A stretch of 64,000 nt of DNA from Roseicella frigidaeris (lineage in GTDB: Bacteria; Pseudomonadota; Alphaproteobacteria; Acetobacterales; Acetobacteraceae). The stretch spans positions 48,375-112,374 of the forward strand of contig NZ_QLIX01000017.1 of the NCBI RefSeq assembly GCF_003258945.1. Direction: 5' to 3'. Under the pieces are notes generated by a model that was given only the letters and a program-made list of their open reading frames with translations, did no database searches and had not been told where the DNA came from. The position numbers and the translations under genes are program-made. This document shows, in pieces, positions 27,239 to 37,400 of the stretch (position 1 is its first letter; every line of letters begins with the position of its first letter).

Positions 27239-28240
27239 CTAATCGACATAGGCGCCGGTGGCCCGGACCACCTCGCCCCAGGCCTGCCGCTCGCGCCGGC
27301 CGAGCGCCGCCAGTTCCTCCGGCGTCGAGGGCTGCGGCACGGCGCCCTGCTGCCGCACCACCTCGATGAAGGCCGGCGCCCGCATCGCCTCCCGCACCGC
27401 CCCGTTCAGCCGGTCGAGGATCGGCTGCGGCGTCCGCGCCGGGGCGTAGATCGCCTTCCACAGCCCCGAGGTGAGATCGACCCCGAAGCCGCTGACCGGC
27501 GGCGCGCCGGGGAGGATCGCGAGCGGCCTCTCGGCGATCACCGCGACCGCCCGGGTCCGGCCGTCCCGCGTCAGGCTCTCCGCCCCGCCGGCCGGCAGCG
27601 CCATGCAGTCCACCTGTCCCGCCATGATCGCCTGCATCGCCGGCGACTGGCTGGTGAAGGGGATGTGCAGCATCTCCACCCCCTTGGCCCGCAAGATGCG
27701 CTCCATCGCCAGGTGCGAGGTGCTGGCGACGCCCCAGGAGGCGAAGGTGAGCTGGCCCGGGGCCGCCATGCCGGCCGCGATCAGCGCCGGGAAGTCGCGC
27801 AGGCCGGCCTGCGAAGGGCCGACCACCACGGCGAAGGGGAAATGCGCGACCAGGCTGATCGGCGCGAAGTCGCGCTCGGGATCGTATTGCAGGGAGCGGT
27901 AGGAGCTCGGGTTGATCGCCTGGGTGTCGACGATGCCCATCCAGAGCGTGCTGCCGTCCGGCGCCGCCCGGGCCGCCGCCGCGGCGCCGACGCCACCCCC
28001 GGCCCCGGGGCGGTTCTCCACCACCACGGGCTGGCCGAGGACCGGGCCGAGCGCCTGCGCCATGGCGCGGCTGACGATGTCGTTCAAGCCGCCCGGCGCG
28101 AAGCCCGAGACGATGCGCACCGGTCGGTCGGGATAGGCGGCCAGGGCCGGGTGCAGAAGGGCCGGGCGCAGGATGGCCGGCGCGGCCAGCGGCAGGCCGA
28201 GGCCCGCGCCGAGCAGGGCGCGGCGGGAGAGAGGGGGCAT
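27239..28240 (-). CDS. Bug/TctC-family tripartite tricarboxylate transporter receptor (orphan)
   Basis: A 333-residue periplasmic receptor. The start MPPLSRRALLGAGLGLPLAA has an RR and a hydrophobic stretch and may use Tat or Sec. The mature protein begins YPDRPVRIVSGFAPGGLNDIVSR, the family's first ligand-binding loop, with VVENRPGAGGGVGAAAAAR and VHFP-like LISLVAHFPFAVVV after it. Bug receptors bind carboxylated small molecules with two ordered waters. No TctA/TctB genes lie next to it, so it must share a membrane unit or act as a sensor. Confidence 0.88.
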   Translation of the reverse strand: MPPLSRRALLGAGLGLPLAAPAILRPALLHPALAAYPDRPVRIVSGFAPGGLNDIVSRAMAQALGPVLGQPVVVENRPGAGGGVGAAAAARAAPDGSTLWMGIVDTQAINPSSYRSLQYDPERDFAPISLVAHFPFAVVVGPSQAGLRDFPALIAAGMAAPGQLTFASWGVASTSHLAMERILRAKGVEMLHIPFTSQSPAMQAIMAGQVDCMALPAGGAESLTRDGRTRAVAVIAERPLAILPGAPPVSGFGVDLTSGLWKAIYAPARTPQPILDRLNGAVREAMRAPAFIEVVRQQGAVPQPSTPEELAALGRRERQAWGEVVRATGAYVD

Positions 28241-28341
28241 GGCGTCTCCAGCATCAGGGCCGGGACCGGCATTCCCCCTTGCCCGCCAGCCTGCCGCGCC
28301 CCCTGCCGCGGATCAAGGGGCGGGCGGCGCGGCAGCGGGGC

Positions 28342-28764
28342 TCAGCCGACGATCTCGATGCCCGAGAAGAAGAAGGCCACCTCGGTCGCGGCATTCTCGG
28401 CGCTGTCGGAGCCATGCACGCTGTTCGCCTCGATGCTCTCGGCGAATTCCTTGCGGATGGTGCCGGGGGCGGCGTTGGCCGGGTTGGTGGCGCCCATGAT
28501 CTCGCGGTTCTTCGCGACGGCGTTCTCGCCCTCCAGCACCTGCGCCACCACCGGGCCGGAGGTCATGAAGGCGACGAGGTCCTTGTAGAAGGGCCGCTCC
28601 TTGTGGACGGCGTAGAAGGCGCCGGCCTGCGCCTCGGAGAGGTGCAGCCGCTTCTGGGCGACGATGCGCAGCCCCGCCTCCTCGAATTTGGCGTTGATCT
28701 TGCCGGTCAGGTTCCGGCGCGTCGCGTCCGGCTTCAGGATGGAGAGGGTGCGCTCGACGGCCAT
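28342..28764 (-). CDS. ndk: nucleoside diphosphate kinase
   Basis: A 140-residue NDPK of standard length that passes the gamma-phosphate of ATP to other NDPs through a phosphohistidine. [23 protein letters not shown] is the canonical start, [17 protein letters not shown] lies in the middle, and the active-site His is in NSVHGSDS. Upstream in-frame sequence lacks homology, so ATG 28764 is the start. Single gene, divergent from the small gene at 28864. Confidence 0.96.
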   Translation of the reverse strand: MAVERTLSILKPDATRRNLTGKINAKFEEAGLRIVAQKRLHLSEAQAGAFYAVHKERPFYKDLVAFMTSGPVVAQVLEGENAVAKNREIMGATNPANAAPGTIRKEFAESIEANSVHGSDSAENAATEVAFFFSGIEIVG

Positions 28765-28863
28765 GGGCTGTTCCTTCGGGTTCCGGGGAGTCGGGCCGCC
28801 CGATAGGCGGGGTTCCCGATGGATGCAAGCCCAACCGGGCGCGCCCGGGCGCGTTGAGGCGGG

Positions 28864-29046
28864 ATGAGCGACGACCGGCATGCCCAGGACCCGCAGCCCC
28901 GCCAGGGCTATATCCCCCGCCCGCCGAGCCAGGCCGATCTCGACCTGGTCAGCGGCCAGCAGGCACTGATCGAGGATGAGTGGAGCGGCGAGCCGCCGAA
29001 GCCCGCGGCCCGGCCGATGCCCGACAGCGAGCCCCCACCGGGCTGA
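28864..29046 (+). CDS. small hydrophilic hypothetical protein
   Basis: A 60-residue protein, [20 protein letters not shown] at the N terminus, rich in Pro, Asp, Gln and Glu and with no hydrophobic segment. The ATG has GAGGCGGG just upstream. It lies in the gap between ndk and the protein at 29154. I do not recognise it; composition suggests a disordered or accessory protein. A chance reading frame cannot be excluded in DNA this GC-rich. Confidence 0.45.
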   Translation: MSDDRHAQDPQPRQGYIPRPPSQADLDLVSGQQALIEDEWSGEPPKPAARPMPDSEPPPG

Positions 29047-29153
29047 CGGGTCGCTGGGCCCGGGGCGCGAGGCGGCCCAGGCCCCGGTGAACCGGAGGTA
29101 CGAACCCCGCGTCTGGCGGCGCCGTCGCCGTGTCACCACCTGGGCCGCCCCAA

Positions 29154-29882
29154 TCAGGCAATTCGGTCGAGCCTGCCGCCGGTCGAGGCCGCTCCGGGCT
29201 GATCGGTCGCGGTGCCGTTGCTCGCGGCCTGGGTGGCCGTTCCCTGATCCTTCGCCGCGGGAAACCAGACCAGGGTGACCCGCGTGCCGTCGCCGAGGGA
29301 CAGGCGGGCATGGTCGATGCCACCCGTTCCGGAGGCGGTCGCCGTGTCCTCCGCCGCATCCTCCTCCCCTTTCTTCTGCAGGTCGCGGAGCTGCCGCACC
29401 AGCGCCGAGCCGAGCTCATCCTCCCCCGCCATGGCGGCGAGGCCGTCCTTGCCAGCCGCCGCCTCCATGGCGCGCTTCACCAGGCCGACCACGGATTGCC
29501 CATTCACCGTGCCGCCGAAATCATCCGGCAGATCGCCACGCATCAGACGCCGCATCTCGCCCGGCGACATGGCGAGGGTGACCAATCCCCCGCCCGGAAT
29601 TTCGATGGAGACGGCGAAGGCGCCCCCGCCCGTCGTAGCCTGCTTCGCCGCCACCTCGCCGGCAATGGCCTCGACCCCCTGGGCACGGTTGCCGGTCGCG
29701 TCGAACAGCGCGCCGAACTGCGCCTCCACCGCCGCCCGCCTCGCGTCCTGGCCCGAGCGGATGTCGAGCAGGGAGGCCGGCCCCCGGTCCTTCGCCGGGT
29801 CCGCGGCGGTCCCGGGCGATGCCGCAGCCGATGGCAGGGTCAGCATCGTCGATGCCAGGCGTACTGCGTCCAGACTGAGCAT
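29154..29882 (-). CDS. conserved-looking hypothetical protein
   Basis: A 242-residue protein with no family I recognise. It begins [20 protein letters not shown], which is not a clear signal peptide, and has low-complexity Ala/Thr/Ser/Gly ends. The middle ([20 protein letters not shown], then [17 protein letters not shown]) looks like an ordered domain, and [17 protein letters not shown] near the end looks like a beta hairpin. ATG 29882 is preferred over 29924 because GAGG lies six bases upstream. It is divergent from the ABC-F gene. Confidence 0.6.
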   Translation of the reverse strand: MLSLDAVRLASTMLTLPSAAASPGTAADPAKDRGPASLLDIRSGQDARRAAVEAQFGALFDATGNRAQGVEAIAGEVAAKQATTGGGAFAVSIEIPGGGLVTLAMSPGEMRRLMRGDLPDDFGGTVNGQSVVGLVKRAMEAAAGKDGLAAMAGEDELGSALVRQLRDLQKKGEEDAAEDTATASGTGGIDHARLSLGDGTRVTLVWFPAAKDQGTATQAASNGTATDQPGAASTGGRLDRIA

Positions 29883-29920
29883 GCGCGACCTCCCCGGCCC
29901 CGGAACACTCTCATGCCAAC

Positions 29921-29943
29921 GCATTGATATCGACCATCAATGC
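29921..29943. promoter_or_regulatory. possible operator: inverted repeat in a divergent intergenic region
   Basis: GCATTGAT, seven bases, ATCAATGC: a perfect 8-bp inverted repeat in a locally AT-richer stretch between the divergent genes at 29882 and 30083. The spacing fits a dimeric DNA-binding protein. No regulator gene adjoins it. Confidence 0.4.
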
Positions 29944-30082
29944 CCTTGGTCGCCGGCCGCGGGCCAGGATTCAGGCGAGCCGGCATCCCCAGCCGTAACG
30001 AAATGTCGTTAAGAACCCGTGCCCTCCGCCCTGCCGGATTGCCGCTCAATTTTCGTCGCGATCCGCTGTAGAAGCGCCGGCC

Positions 30083-31915
30083 ATGACCGTCCTCGCCATC
30101 CGTGACCTGACGCTCCGCATCGCCGGCCGCGCCCTGCTGGAAGGCGCCGATCTCGGCGTCGATCCCGGCCGCAAGATTGGCCTCGTCGGGCGCAACGGCG
30201 CCGGCAAGTCCACCCTGCTGCGCGCCATCATCGGCGAGATCCAGCCCGATGGCGGGGAGATCCGCCTCGCCGCCCGCGCCCGGCTCGGCCATGTGGCGCA
30301 GGAGGCGCCGGGCGGCCCGGCCAGCCTGCTGGAGACGGTGCTGGCCGCCGATACTGAGCGGGCGGCGCTGCTGGCCGAGGCCGAAACCCAGACCGAGCCG
30401 CACCGGCTCGGCGAGATCCACGAACGCCTGATCGCCATCGGCGCCGAGAGCGCGCCGGCCCGGGCCGCGACCGTCCTGGCCGGGCTCGGTTTCGACGCCG
30501 CGGCGCAGGCGCGGCCGATCGCCGAGTTCTCCGGCGGCTGGCGGATGCGCGTGGCGCTGGCCCGCGCCCTCTTCCTCGAGCCCGACCTGCTGCTGCTGGA
30601 CGAGCCGACCAACCATCTCGACCTCGAGGCGACGCTGTGGCTGGAGGGCTGGCTGCAGCGCTTCCCGGGCGCCGCCGTCGTCGTCAGCCACGACCGCGGC
30701 CTGCTCGACCGCTGCGTCGACGCCATCGCACATCTCGACCGCGGCAAGATCACCTTCTACCCCGGCGGCTTCGAGAATTTCGTCCGCGTCCGCGCCGAAC
30801 GGCAGGCGCAGCAACTGGCGCAGAACGAGAAGCTCACCGCCGAGCGGGCCCGCATCCAGACCTTCGTCGATCGCTTCCGCGCCAAGGCCACCAAGGCGCG
30901 GCAGGCGCAGTCCCGCCTGAAGGCGCTGGAGCGCATGCCGGCGATCGAGGCGGTGGTCGAGGACACGGTGACGCGCTTCGCCTTCCCCGAGCCCACCGCC
31001 CTGCCGCCGCCGGTGCTCGCCATCAGCCGCGGCGGCGCCGGCTATGACGGGCGCGCCGTGCTGCAGGGGCTGAACCTGCGGCTCGACCAGGAGGACCGGA
31101 TCGCGCTGCTCGGCGCCAACGGCAACGGCAAGTCCACCCTGGCGAAGGTGCTGGCCGGGCGGCTGGCGCTGCTGGAGGGCGAGATGCACCGGGCGCCGAA
31201 GCTGCGCGTCGGCTATTTCGCGCAGCACCAGGCGGAGGAGCTCGATCCGCGCGGCACGCCGCTCTCGCACATGCAGGCGGCGCTGCCGCGGGCGACGGAG
31301 ACGCAGTGCCGCAGCCAGCTCGCCCGCTTCGGCCTCGATGCCGACCGCGCGGAGACGCTGATCGCCGCCTGCTCGGGCGGCGAGAAGGCGCGGCTGCTGC
31401 TCGCCCTCTGCACGCGCGAGGCGCCGCATCTGCTCATCCTCGACGAGCCGACCAACCATCTCGACATCGACGCCCGCGAGGCGCTGGTGAAGGCGCTCGC
31501 CGAATATGGCGGCGCGGTGGTGCTCATCACCCATGATCCGCATCTGGTCGAGCTGGTGGCGGACCGGCTCTGGCTGGTCGCCGACGGCACGGTGCGCGCC
31601 TTCGAGGGCGATCTCGACGAGTACCGCGCCCTGCTGGCCGAGCGCGCGCGCGGGCCGGCGAAGCTCGAGGCCGCGCCGACGCGGCGCGACGAGCGGCGCG
31701 AGCGGGCCGAGGCGCGCACCGCCCTGGCGCCGCTGCGCGACCGGCTGAAGCGCGTCGAGGCGCAGCTCGCCAAATTGCAGGGCGAGGCGGCGAGCATCGA
31801 TGCCGCGCTGAACGATCCGCGGCTCTACGCCAACAACAATGCCGAGCTGATCACCCGCGCGACGGCGCGCCGCGCCGTCATCGCGCGCGAGGTGGAGGCG
31901 CTGGAGACGGAGTGA
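30083..31915 (+). CDS. ABC-F family ATPase, C terminus shortened by an in-frame TGA
   Basis: A 610-residue cytoplasmic protein with two ABC ATPase domains and no membrane part, as in ribosome-acting ABC-F factors (Uup/YheS group). Domain 1: [37 protein letters not shown]. The linker ([18 protein letters not shown]) is helical and basic. Domain 2: [41 protein letters not shown]. After TGA 31913-31915 the same frame continues for ten codons reading LELQEKLELA to TGA at 31946-31948, matching the usual ABC-F coiled-coil ending if the TGA were TGG. The loss is eleven residues. Confidence 0.92.
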   Translation: MTVLAIRDLTLRIAGRALLEGADLGVDPGRKIGLVGRNGAGKSTLLRAIIGEIQPDGGEIRLAARARLGHVAQEAPGGPASLLETVLAADTERAALLAEAETQTEPHRLGEIHERLIAIGAESAPARAATVLAGLGFDAAAQARPIAEFSGGWRMRVALARALFLEPDLLLLDEPTNHLDLEATLWLEGWLQRFPGAAVVVSHDRGLLDRCVDAIAHLDRGKITFYPGGFENFVRVRAERQAQQLAQNEKLTAERARIQTFVDRFRAKATKARQAQSRLKALERMPAIEAVVEDTVTRFAFPEPTALPPPVLAISRGGAGYDGRAVLQGLNLRLDQEDRIALLGANGNGKSTLAKVLAGRLALLEGEMHRAPKLRVGYFAQHQAEELDPRGTPLSHMQAALPRATETQCRSQLARFGLDADRAETLIAACSGGEKARLLLALCTREAPHLLILDEPTNHLDIDAREALVKALAEYGGAVVLITHDPHLVELVADRLWLVADGTVRAFEGDLDEYRALLAERARGPAKLEAAPTRRDERRERAEARTALAPLRDRLKRVEAQLAKLQGEAASIDAALNDPRLYANNNAELITRATARRAVIAREVEALETE

Positions 31916-31960
31916 CTGGAGCTGCAGGAGAAGCTCGAGCTCGCCTGAGCGCCGCGGGGC

Positions 31961-32434
31961 CTACAGCCGCTCGACGGCCGTCAGCAGGCAGCCCGGCCGG
32001 GCGGTGTGGATGTTGATCCAGCGGGCCCGTGGATCGGCCAGCGCGCGCCCGAGATGGGGCGCGACCGCGCGGCCCTCGCTGACCGCGCCGAGATCGTAGA
32101 GGCACAGCGCCGCCGCGTCATAGGCGCGCACCGAGACCAGCGGGTTGGCCAGCACGATCGGCGCGATCTCGTCCTGCGCCGCGTAGCGCGCGCAATCCCG
32201 CGCATGCAGGAAGACCGGGCTCGGTGTCCAGTAGACGCCCTGCGGATGCGGCAGGTGGTAGCTGCCGAGCAGCATCGCCTCGCCCGCGGCGCCGAGTTGC
32301 AGGCAATGCCGGCAGGGAAAGCCGGGGCCACCGACCAGCCGGTGATGCAGCGCGAGCCCGCGATCGTCGCGGCCGATGGCGCGCCAGCGCCGCGCCGTCT
32401 CGGCCGGCATGGGCGTGCAGCGGAATCCAGGCAT
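31961..32434 (-). CDS. DUF1203 domain-containing protein
   Basis: A 157-residue protein of normal length for DUF1203. The pattern PGFPCRHCL, GEAMLLGSYHLPHPQGVYW and SPVFLHARDCARY, then LVSVRAYDAAALCLYDLG and RWINIHTARPGCLL near the end, is characteristic of that family. The function is unknown. It converges on the ABC-F gene with a few bases between 3' ends. An internal ATG at 32410 is possible. Confidence 0.75.
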   Translation of the reverse strand: MPGFRCTPMPAETARRWRAIGRDDRGLALHHRLVGGPGFPCRHCLQLGAAGEAMLLGSYHLPHPQGVYWTPSPVFLHARDCARYAAQDEIAPIVLANPLVSVRAYDAAALCLYDLGAVSEGRAVAPHLGRALADPRARWINIHTARPGCLLTAVERL

Positions 32435-32715
32435 CGGCGGCGACCTTTCCTACGGTCCCGCATTGCATCCAATCCGGTGCGGCGCCGCCATCCGCCGGTT
32501 GCGCCGGTCCGTCCCGGCCCTCACCTTGCTGCGATCTTGCCGATGCCGCGTGGATCGCGCGCCATCCCCTGCATGGCGCGCACCCCTGCCATGTCATCAA
32601 CCTGGCAAATCATCGGCATCCACGATCAGCATTGGGATGATGGAGGAATAGGGCGCATCTCATGCAGCGAAAGGGCGGCGCGACCGCCCCGACACTGTGA
32701 AGGACGTTTCTTATC

Positions 32716-33054
32716 ATGTTTCGCACCATGCTTCTCGCCTCCTCCCTCGCGCTGGGCCTGACGGGCGCCGCGCTGGCCCAGGGTGGACCGCGGATGGTGG
32801 GTGGCGGCCCGGATGCCCAGGTGGTCTACGACGCGCCGGTCGGGAACGTGGTCGGCGGCGGTGCCGCGACCATCGTCGGCGGCGCCAACGACCAGCGCCT
32901 GGTTTATGGCGGTGCTCTGACGACGGTTGCGCCGAATGGCATGGTCGCCGAGATCACCGGCGAGGCCGGCAACCGGCACATCGTCTACCGGCCGGTGGAC
33001 CAGGCCAATGAGGCCGGCCTCTATGCCGGCAGCGCCCGCGGCCATCGCGGCTAA
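32716..33054 (+). CDS. small secreted protein, unknown function
   Basis: A 112-residue protein with a textbook Sec signal, MFRTMLLASSLALGLTGAAL, cleaved near ALAQ. The mature part holds three VYD/VYGG/VYR-type segments (VVYDAPVGNVVGGGA, LVYGGALTTVAPNG, HIVYRPVDQANEAG), which look like a short internal repeat of beta strands. No family recognised. The 281 bases upstream contain no gene. A strong terminator lies about 90 bases downstream, so the gene appears monocistronic. Confidence 0.65.
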   Translation: MFRTMLLASSLALGLTGAALAQGGPRMVGGGPDAQVVYDAPVGNVVGGGAATIVGGANDQRLVYGGALTTVAPNGMVAEITGEAGNRHIVYRPVDQANEAGLYAGSARGHRG

Positions 33055-33147
33055 GGCTCCCGCTCCCCCACCCCCCGCGCCGCCCCCCCCCGGCGCGCCA
33101 GGGCCCGGAGCATGAGCCGCGAAGGCGGCCCCCGCCCCGAGCCCCCG

Positions 33148-33179
33148 AAGCCCCTGCCGCCCTGCGGCAGGGGCTTTCG
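33148..33179 (+). terminator. intrinsic terminator
   Basis: AAGCCCCTGCCGC, loop CCT, GCGGCAGGGGCTT: a perfect 13-bp stem followed by TTCGCC. It ends transcription from 32716-33054; the 5' A's and 3' T's make it usable on either strand. A run of nine or more C's lies just upstream at about 33083-33093. Confidence 0.7.
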
Positions 33180-33313
33180 CCGTTCCTGCGGCGGGACATC
33201 GGCCCTGACCCCCGATCCCCGGCGGTTGATCGCCGCGATCCCGGCCGGCCGGGCGCATCGGACAGGATCGGCACGCCCCCGATACGCCCCTCAACAGGGC
33301 CGGGCGGCGGGCG

Positions 33314-34288
33314 TCAGTTCAGCTTCAGGCCCAGCCGCTCGATCATCGCCCGGTCCTCGGCCACCTGCTGGCGGACGAAGGCGGCATACTCCTCCGGCCC
33401 CTTGTACATCACCGGCATGTCGAAGCGCTCGAGCACCGCCAGATGCGCCGGATCCTCCAGCGCCGGACGGAAGAGGTCGTGCACCGCCCGCACCTGGGCA
33501 GGGTCCATGTTCTTCGGCCCGGCGATGCCGTAGGGCGACGCGCTGACGATGTCGATGCCGACCTCGCGCAGGGTCGGCGTCTCCGGGAAGCGCTTGGCCC
33601 GCTGCTCGCCCCAGGTGACCAGCAGCCGCGCCCGGCCATCCTCGACCAGCTGCGACCAGCCGCTGCTGTCGGCCAGCGCGTCGATCTGGCCGCCGAGCAG
33701 GGCATTCATGTTCTCGGCGAAGCCGCGGAAGGGGACATGCGTCCAGTCGATGCCCCGCTCGGCGGCGATGCGCTCCATCGTCAGGTGCAGCGAGGTGCCG
33801 ATGCCGGGCGAGCCGTAATTCAGCTTGCCGGGATTGGCCTTCGCGTAGTCGAGGAATTCCGGGAAGGTCTTCCAGGGCGTGTCGGCGCGGACGACGACGC
33901 CGAAGAGATAGCCGCAGAGATGGATGATGTAGGTGAAATCGTTCACCGGATCGTACATCGGCCGGGTCGACATCAGCGGCGTGCGCCAGACCGTGACCGG
34001 CATCTGGCCGAGCGTGTAGCCGTCCGGCTTCTCGTTCAGCATGGCCTGGGCGCCGAGGATGCCGCCGGCTCCGGACTTGTTCTCGACCACCACCGGCTGG
34101 CCGGCGCGGCGGGCGGCGGCGTCGCAGAGGGCACGCATCTGCACGTCGGTGGTGCCGCCGGGCGCCCAGGGCACGAACATCCGGACCGGCCGGGCGGGAA
34201 AGCCGGCCTGGGCGCGGTCGAGGCCCGGCGTGGCGAGGGTGGCGGCGCCGAGCGCCAGCGCGGCACGACGGCCGAGACGGGGGGACAT
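33314..34288 (-). CDS. Bug/TctC-family tripartite tricarboxylate transporter receptor (orphan)
   Basis: A 324-residue periplasmic receptor with an RR-type export signal, MSPRLGRRAALALGAATLAT, and a mature start near FPARPVRMFVPWAPGGTTDV. VVVENKSGAGGILGAQAM, the DGYTLG loop and LVTWGEQRAKRFPETPTLRE are family features. No TctA/TctB partner is adjacent. ATG 34288 with GGGAGA upstream is preferred over the ATG at 34324. It stands between the small secreted gene and the YhaN-like ATPase. Confidence 0.88.
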   Translation of the reverse strand: MSPRLGRRAALALGAATLATPGLDRAQAGFPARPVRMFVPWAPGGTTDVQMRALCDAAARRAGQPVVVENKSGAGGILGAQAMLNEKPDGYTLGQMPVTVWRTPLMSTRPMYDPVNDFTYIIHLCGYLFGVVVRADTPWKTFPEFLDYAKANPGKLNYGSPGIGTSLHLTMERIAAERGIDWTHVPFRGFAENMNALLGGQIDALADSSGWSQLVEDGRARLLVTWGEQRAKRFPETPTLREVGIDIVSASPYGIAGPKNMDPAQVRAVHDLFRPALEDPAHLAVLERFDMPVMYKGPEEYAAFVRQQVAEDRAMIERLGLKLN

Positions 34289-34478
34289 GGAGAGATTCTC
34301 CCGGTGCAGGCGGCGCCGGGGCATGCGGCAGGCGGCCGGCGGCAGGGCCGGCCGCGGGACCCCGCGCCGCGATGGCGGCGCCGCGACGGATTGGCGTCCA
34401 GGGCGGAACGCCGCGTCGCTGTAGAACAGCCCCCGGCCCCCGGCAATGCCCGGCCGGCGCGCCGGCCCGGCCGGCGGC

Positions 34479-37400
34479 TCAGGCGGCCGGCCGCGCCGCC
34501 TCGGCGCCGGCCTGCGGCGGCAGCTGTTGCAGGTGCACCCCGGGCTGCCGCGCCGCCAGGGCGGCGATATGGTCGTGATGGGTGAAGAGGATCACCTGCA
34601 CCCGCTCGCCCAGCCGCGCCAGCAGGGCGAGCGCCGCCGCCGCCCGGGCATCGTCGAAATGCACCAGCAGGTCGTCGGCGACGAAGGGCAGCGGCTCGGC
34701 ATGCGCCGCCTGGTGCTCGATCCAGGCGACCCGCAACGCCAGGTAGAGCTGGTCCCGTGTGCCCTCGCTCAGCGCCTCGACGGCGCAGTCGCTGCCGTCG
34801 CCGCGCACCGCCCGCAGCAGCACCCGGCCCTTCTCGCCCTCCTCGGCGGCGAGCTGCGCGTAGCGGCCGCCGGTCAGCAGGGCGAAATGCGCCCCGGCGG
34901 CGCGCAGCAGCGGCGTCTGCCGCTCGGCGCGGAAGCGCTCGATGCCGGCCTGCAGCAGCCGCCGCGCCAGGTGCAGCCGGCCATAGCGCTCGGCGGCGCC
35001 GCGCGCCTCGGCCAGGGCCTGCTCGGCGGCCTGGGCATGCGCCGCGGCGTCGCGGCCACGCTGCATCCCGGCCAGCCGCTCCTCGGCGGTCACCTGCTCG
35101 CCGCCCAGCCGGCGCAGCCGTTCGGCCAGCGCCACCTGCTCGCCCTCGATGGCGGCGAGCCGGGCCTGCGCGGCATCGGCATCGAGGCTGGCCGCCTCGG
35201 CCCGCAGCGCCGGCTCGGCGAGGCCATCCCCCTGCTCGGCGAGCAGCCGCTCCAGCCGCTCCAGCTCGGCGTCCAGTGCGTCCCGGCGCCGCGCCTCGCC
35301 GATCGCCGCCTCCAGCGCCGCCTCGTCGGCCAGGCCGGCCGCGTCCAGCAACGCCGCGATCCCGGCCGCGGCCGCGGCCTCGCGCCGCCCGGCCGCCGCC
35401 GCCTCGGCCGCATGGGCGGCGATGCGGGCCTCCAGCGCCTTCGCCTCCGCCGCCGCCTGCCGGGCCGCCTCCAGGCGCCGCGCCAGCCCGGCGGCCAGGG
35501 CGTGATCGCTCGAAGTGGACTCGCCGGACGCGTGACTCACGCGATCAAACAAGGGCCTGGAGGATGATCCGCGAAGCTGGGTGAGCGGATCATCCTCCAG
35601 CACCGCCGGCGCCGCCTTGGGCAGGCGCTCCAGCACCGCGCGCAGCCCCGCCTCGAAGCCGGCGACCACCGCCTCCAGCCCGGCGATGCGCCCCTCCGCC
35701 ACGCGCCAGGCCTGCGCCGCCTCGGCGATCCGCGCCCAGGCGGCGAGCGCCGCCTCCACCGTCCCGGCCGCGGCATCGGGCGGCAGGCCGAGCCCCGCCA
35801 GGGCCTCGGCCCAGTCGGCCTCCAGCGCCCGCAGCGCCCCGGTCGCGGCGGCCGCCTCCTCGCGCCGGCCTGGCAGCCGCGCCTCCTCGGCGGCCAGCGC
35901 CTCCGCCCGGCTGCGATGCGCCAGCAGCGCCGCCTCGGCCTCGCGGCAGGCCGCATCCGCCGCGGCCAGCAGCGGCGCCAGCGCCTCGGGGTCATCCCCG
36001 GCGAGGGGCGGCAGCAGGGCGACCAGGGCGCGCCGGGCCGCCTCCCGCCGCGCCGCCAGCGCGGCCCGGGCCTGCCGGGCCTCGGCCTCGGCCGCGGCGC
36101 GGGCCAGCACGGCCTCGCGGGCGCGCCGCCATTCCGCCATGGCCTCCGGCGCACGGGGCTGGAGCCCGGCGGGGGCCCAGAGCGCCCCCCAGCCGGCCTC
36201 GGCCGCAGCCAGCGCCGCCTCGGCCGAGCCCCGCGCCGCCATCGCCGCGTCCTGCCGGCGTTGCAGCTGCGCCAGGCGGGCCTGCCGCAGCGCATAGTCG
36301 GCGACCCGCTGCGCCTCCTCGGCCCGCCGGTCGGCCAAGCGGTCGGCGGCGTCGGCCAGCGCCTCGAAGGCGCCGGTGGCCTCCGGGCCGGCGGCGAGGC
36401 CATCTTCCAGCCCGCGCCGCAGCCGCCGCCAGGCGGCGTCGCGCGCCTCGCGCGCGGCCACCACCGCCTCGCGCGTCGGCACCGCGCCATCGGCGGCGAG
36501 GGCGGTGGCCAGCGCGGCCTGCTCGGCCTCCAGCGCCGCGATCTCGGTCGCCAGCCCCGCGGCCTCCGCCGCCGCCCGGTCGCGGGCCTGCGCCGCCGCG
36601 GCGAGGTGGCGCGCCGCCGCCGCCTCCTCGGCCGCCAAGGGCAGCTTGCAGGCGGCCAGCGACGCGGCATCGCCCTGCCAGAGCGGCAGCGCCGCCAGCG
36701 CCGCGCGGGCCTCCGCCGTCGCGCGGTCCAGCACCTGTCCGGCGCGATCCAGCTCCCGGTCCAGGGGCCCCTCGCCCCGCGCCGCCTCGATCGCCCGGCG
36801 CAGCGGGGCCGGGGCGGGCGGCGGCGGCAGGGCGGCGAGCGCCGCCGCCGCGGCATCGCGCTGCCGCTCCGCCTCGTCGAGCGCCTGCAAGGCGGCGGCC
36901 TGCCGGGCGAGCCGCCTCGCCCGCTCGGTCAGCAGGCCCTGGACGCGGCGGCGGTCCGCCTCCGGCGGCACCCGCTCGCGCAGGGCCTCGAGCGGCTCCG
37001 TGGCCCCGAGCTCGCGCGCCGCCGCCTCGGCCGCGGCGCGATAGTCGTGGCGTTCGGCCCGCAGCCGGGGCAGCTCCGCCACGGCCTGCAGCAGCAGCGG
37101 CCGCCGCGCCGCCAGGGCATCGATCTCGTCCTGCGCCGCGAGGATCGCGGGGTCCTCGGCCAGGCCAGCGCGCGCCGCGTCCAGCCGCCGCACCGCCTCG
37201 GCCTCGCGCGCCGCATCCTGCTGCGCCGCGCGCCGCGCCTCGACGGCCTGGCGCAGCCGCTCCTCCGTGCCAAGCGGCAGGCGGGGCGCCGAGGCCACCG
37301 CCGCCAGCGCCTCGCGCAACCGGTCGAGCTCGGCGAGGCGCGGCCGCACCCGGCGGATGCGCTGCAGCCGGCTGGCCTCGGCGGCGAGGGCGCGGGTATC

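Noticed and set aside
32435..32715. A possible small RNA or gene in the 281-base gap
   Set aside because: I find no start with a ribosome-binding site, no tRNA-like fold and no clear terminator inside the gap; only a short GGGCGG/CCGCCC hairpin.
33083..33093. Poly-C tract as a possible phase-variation switch
   Set aside because: It lies outside any gene, between the small secreted gene and its terminator, so slippage would not alter a reading frame.
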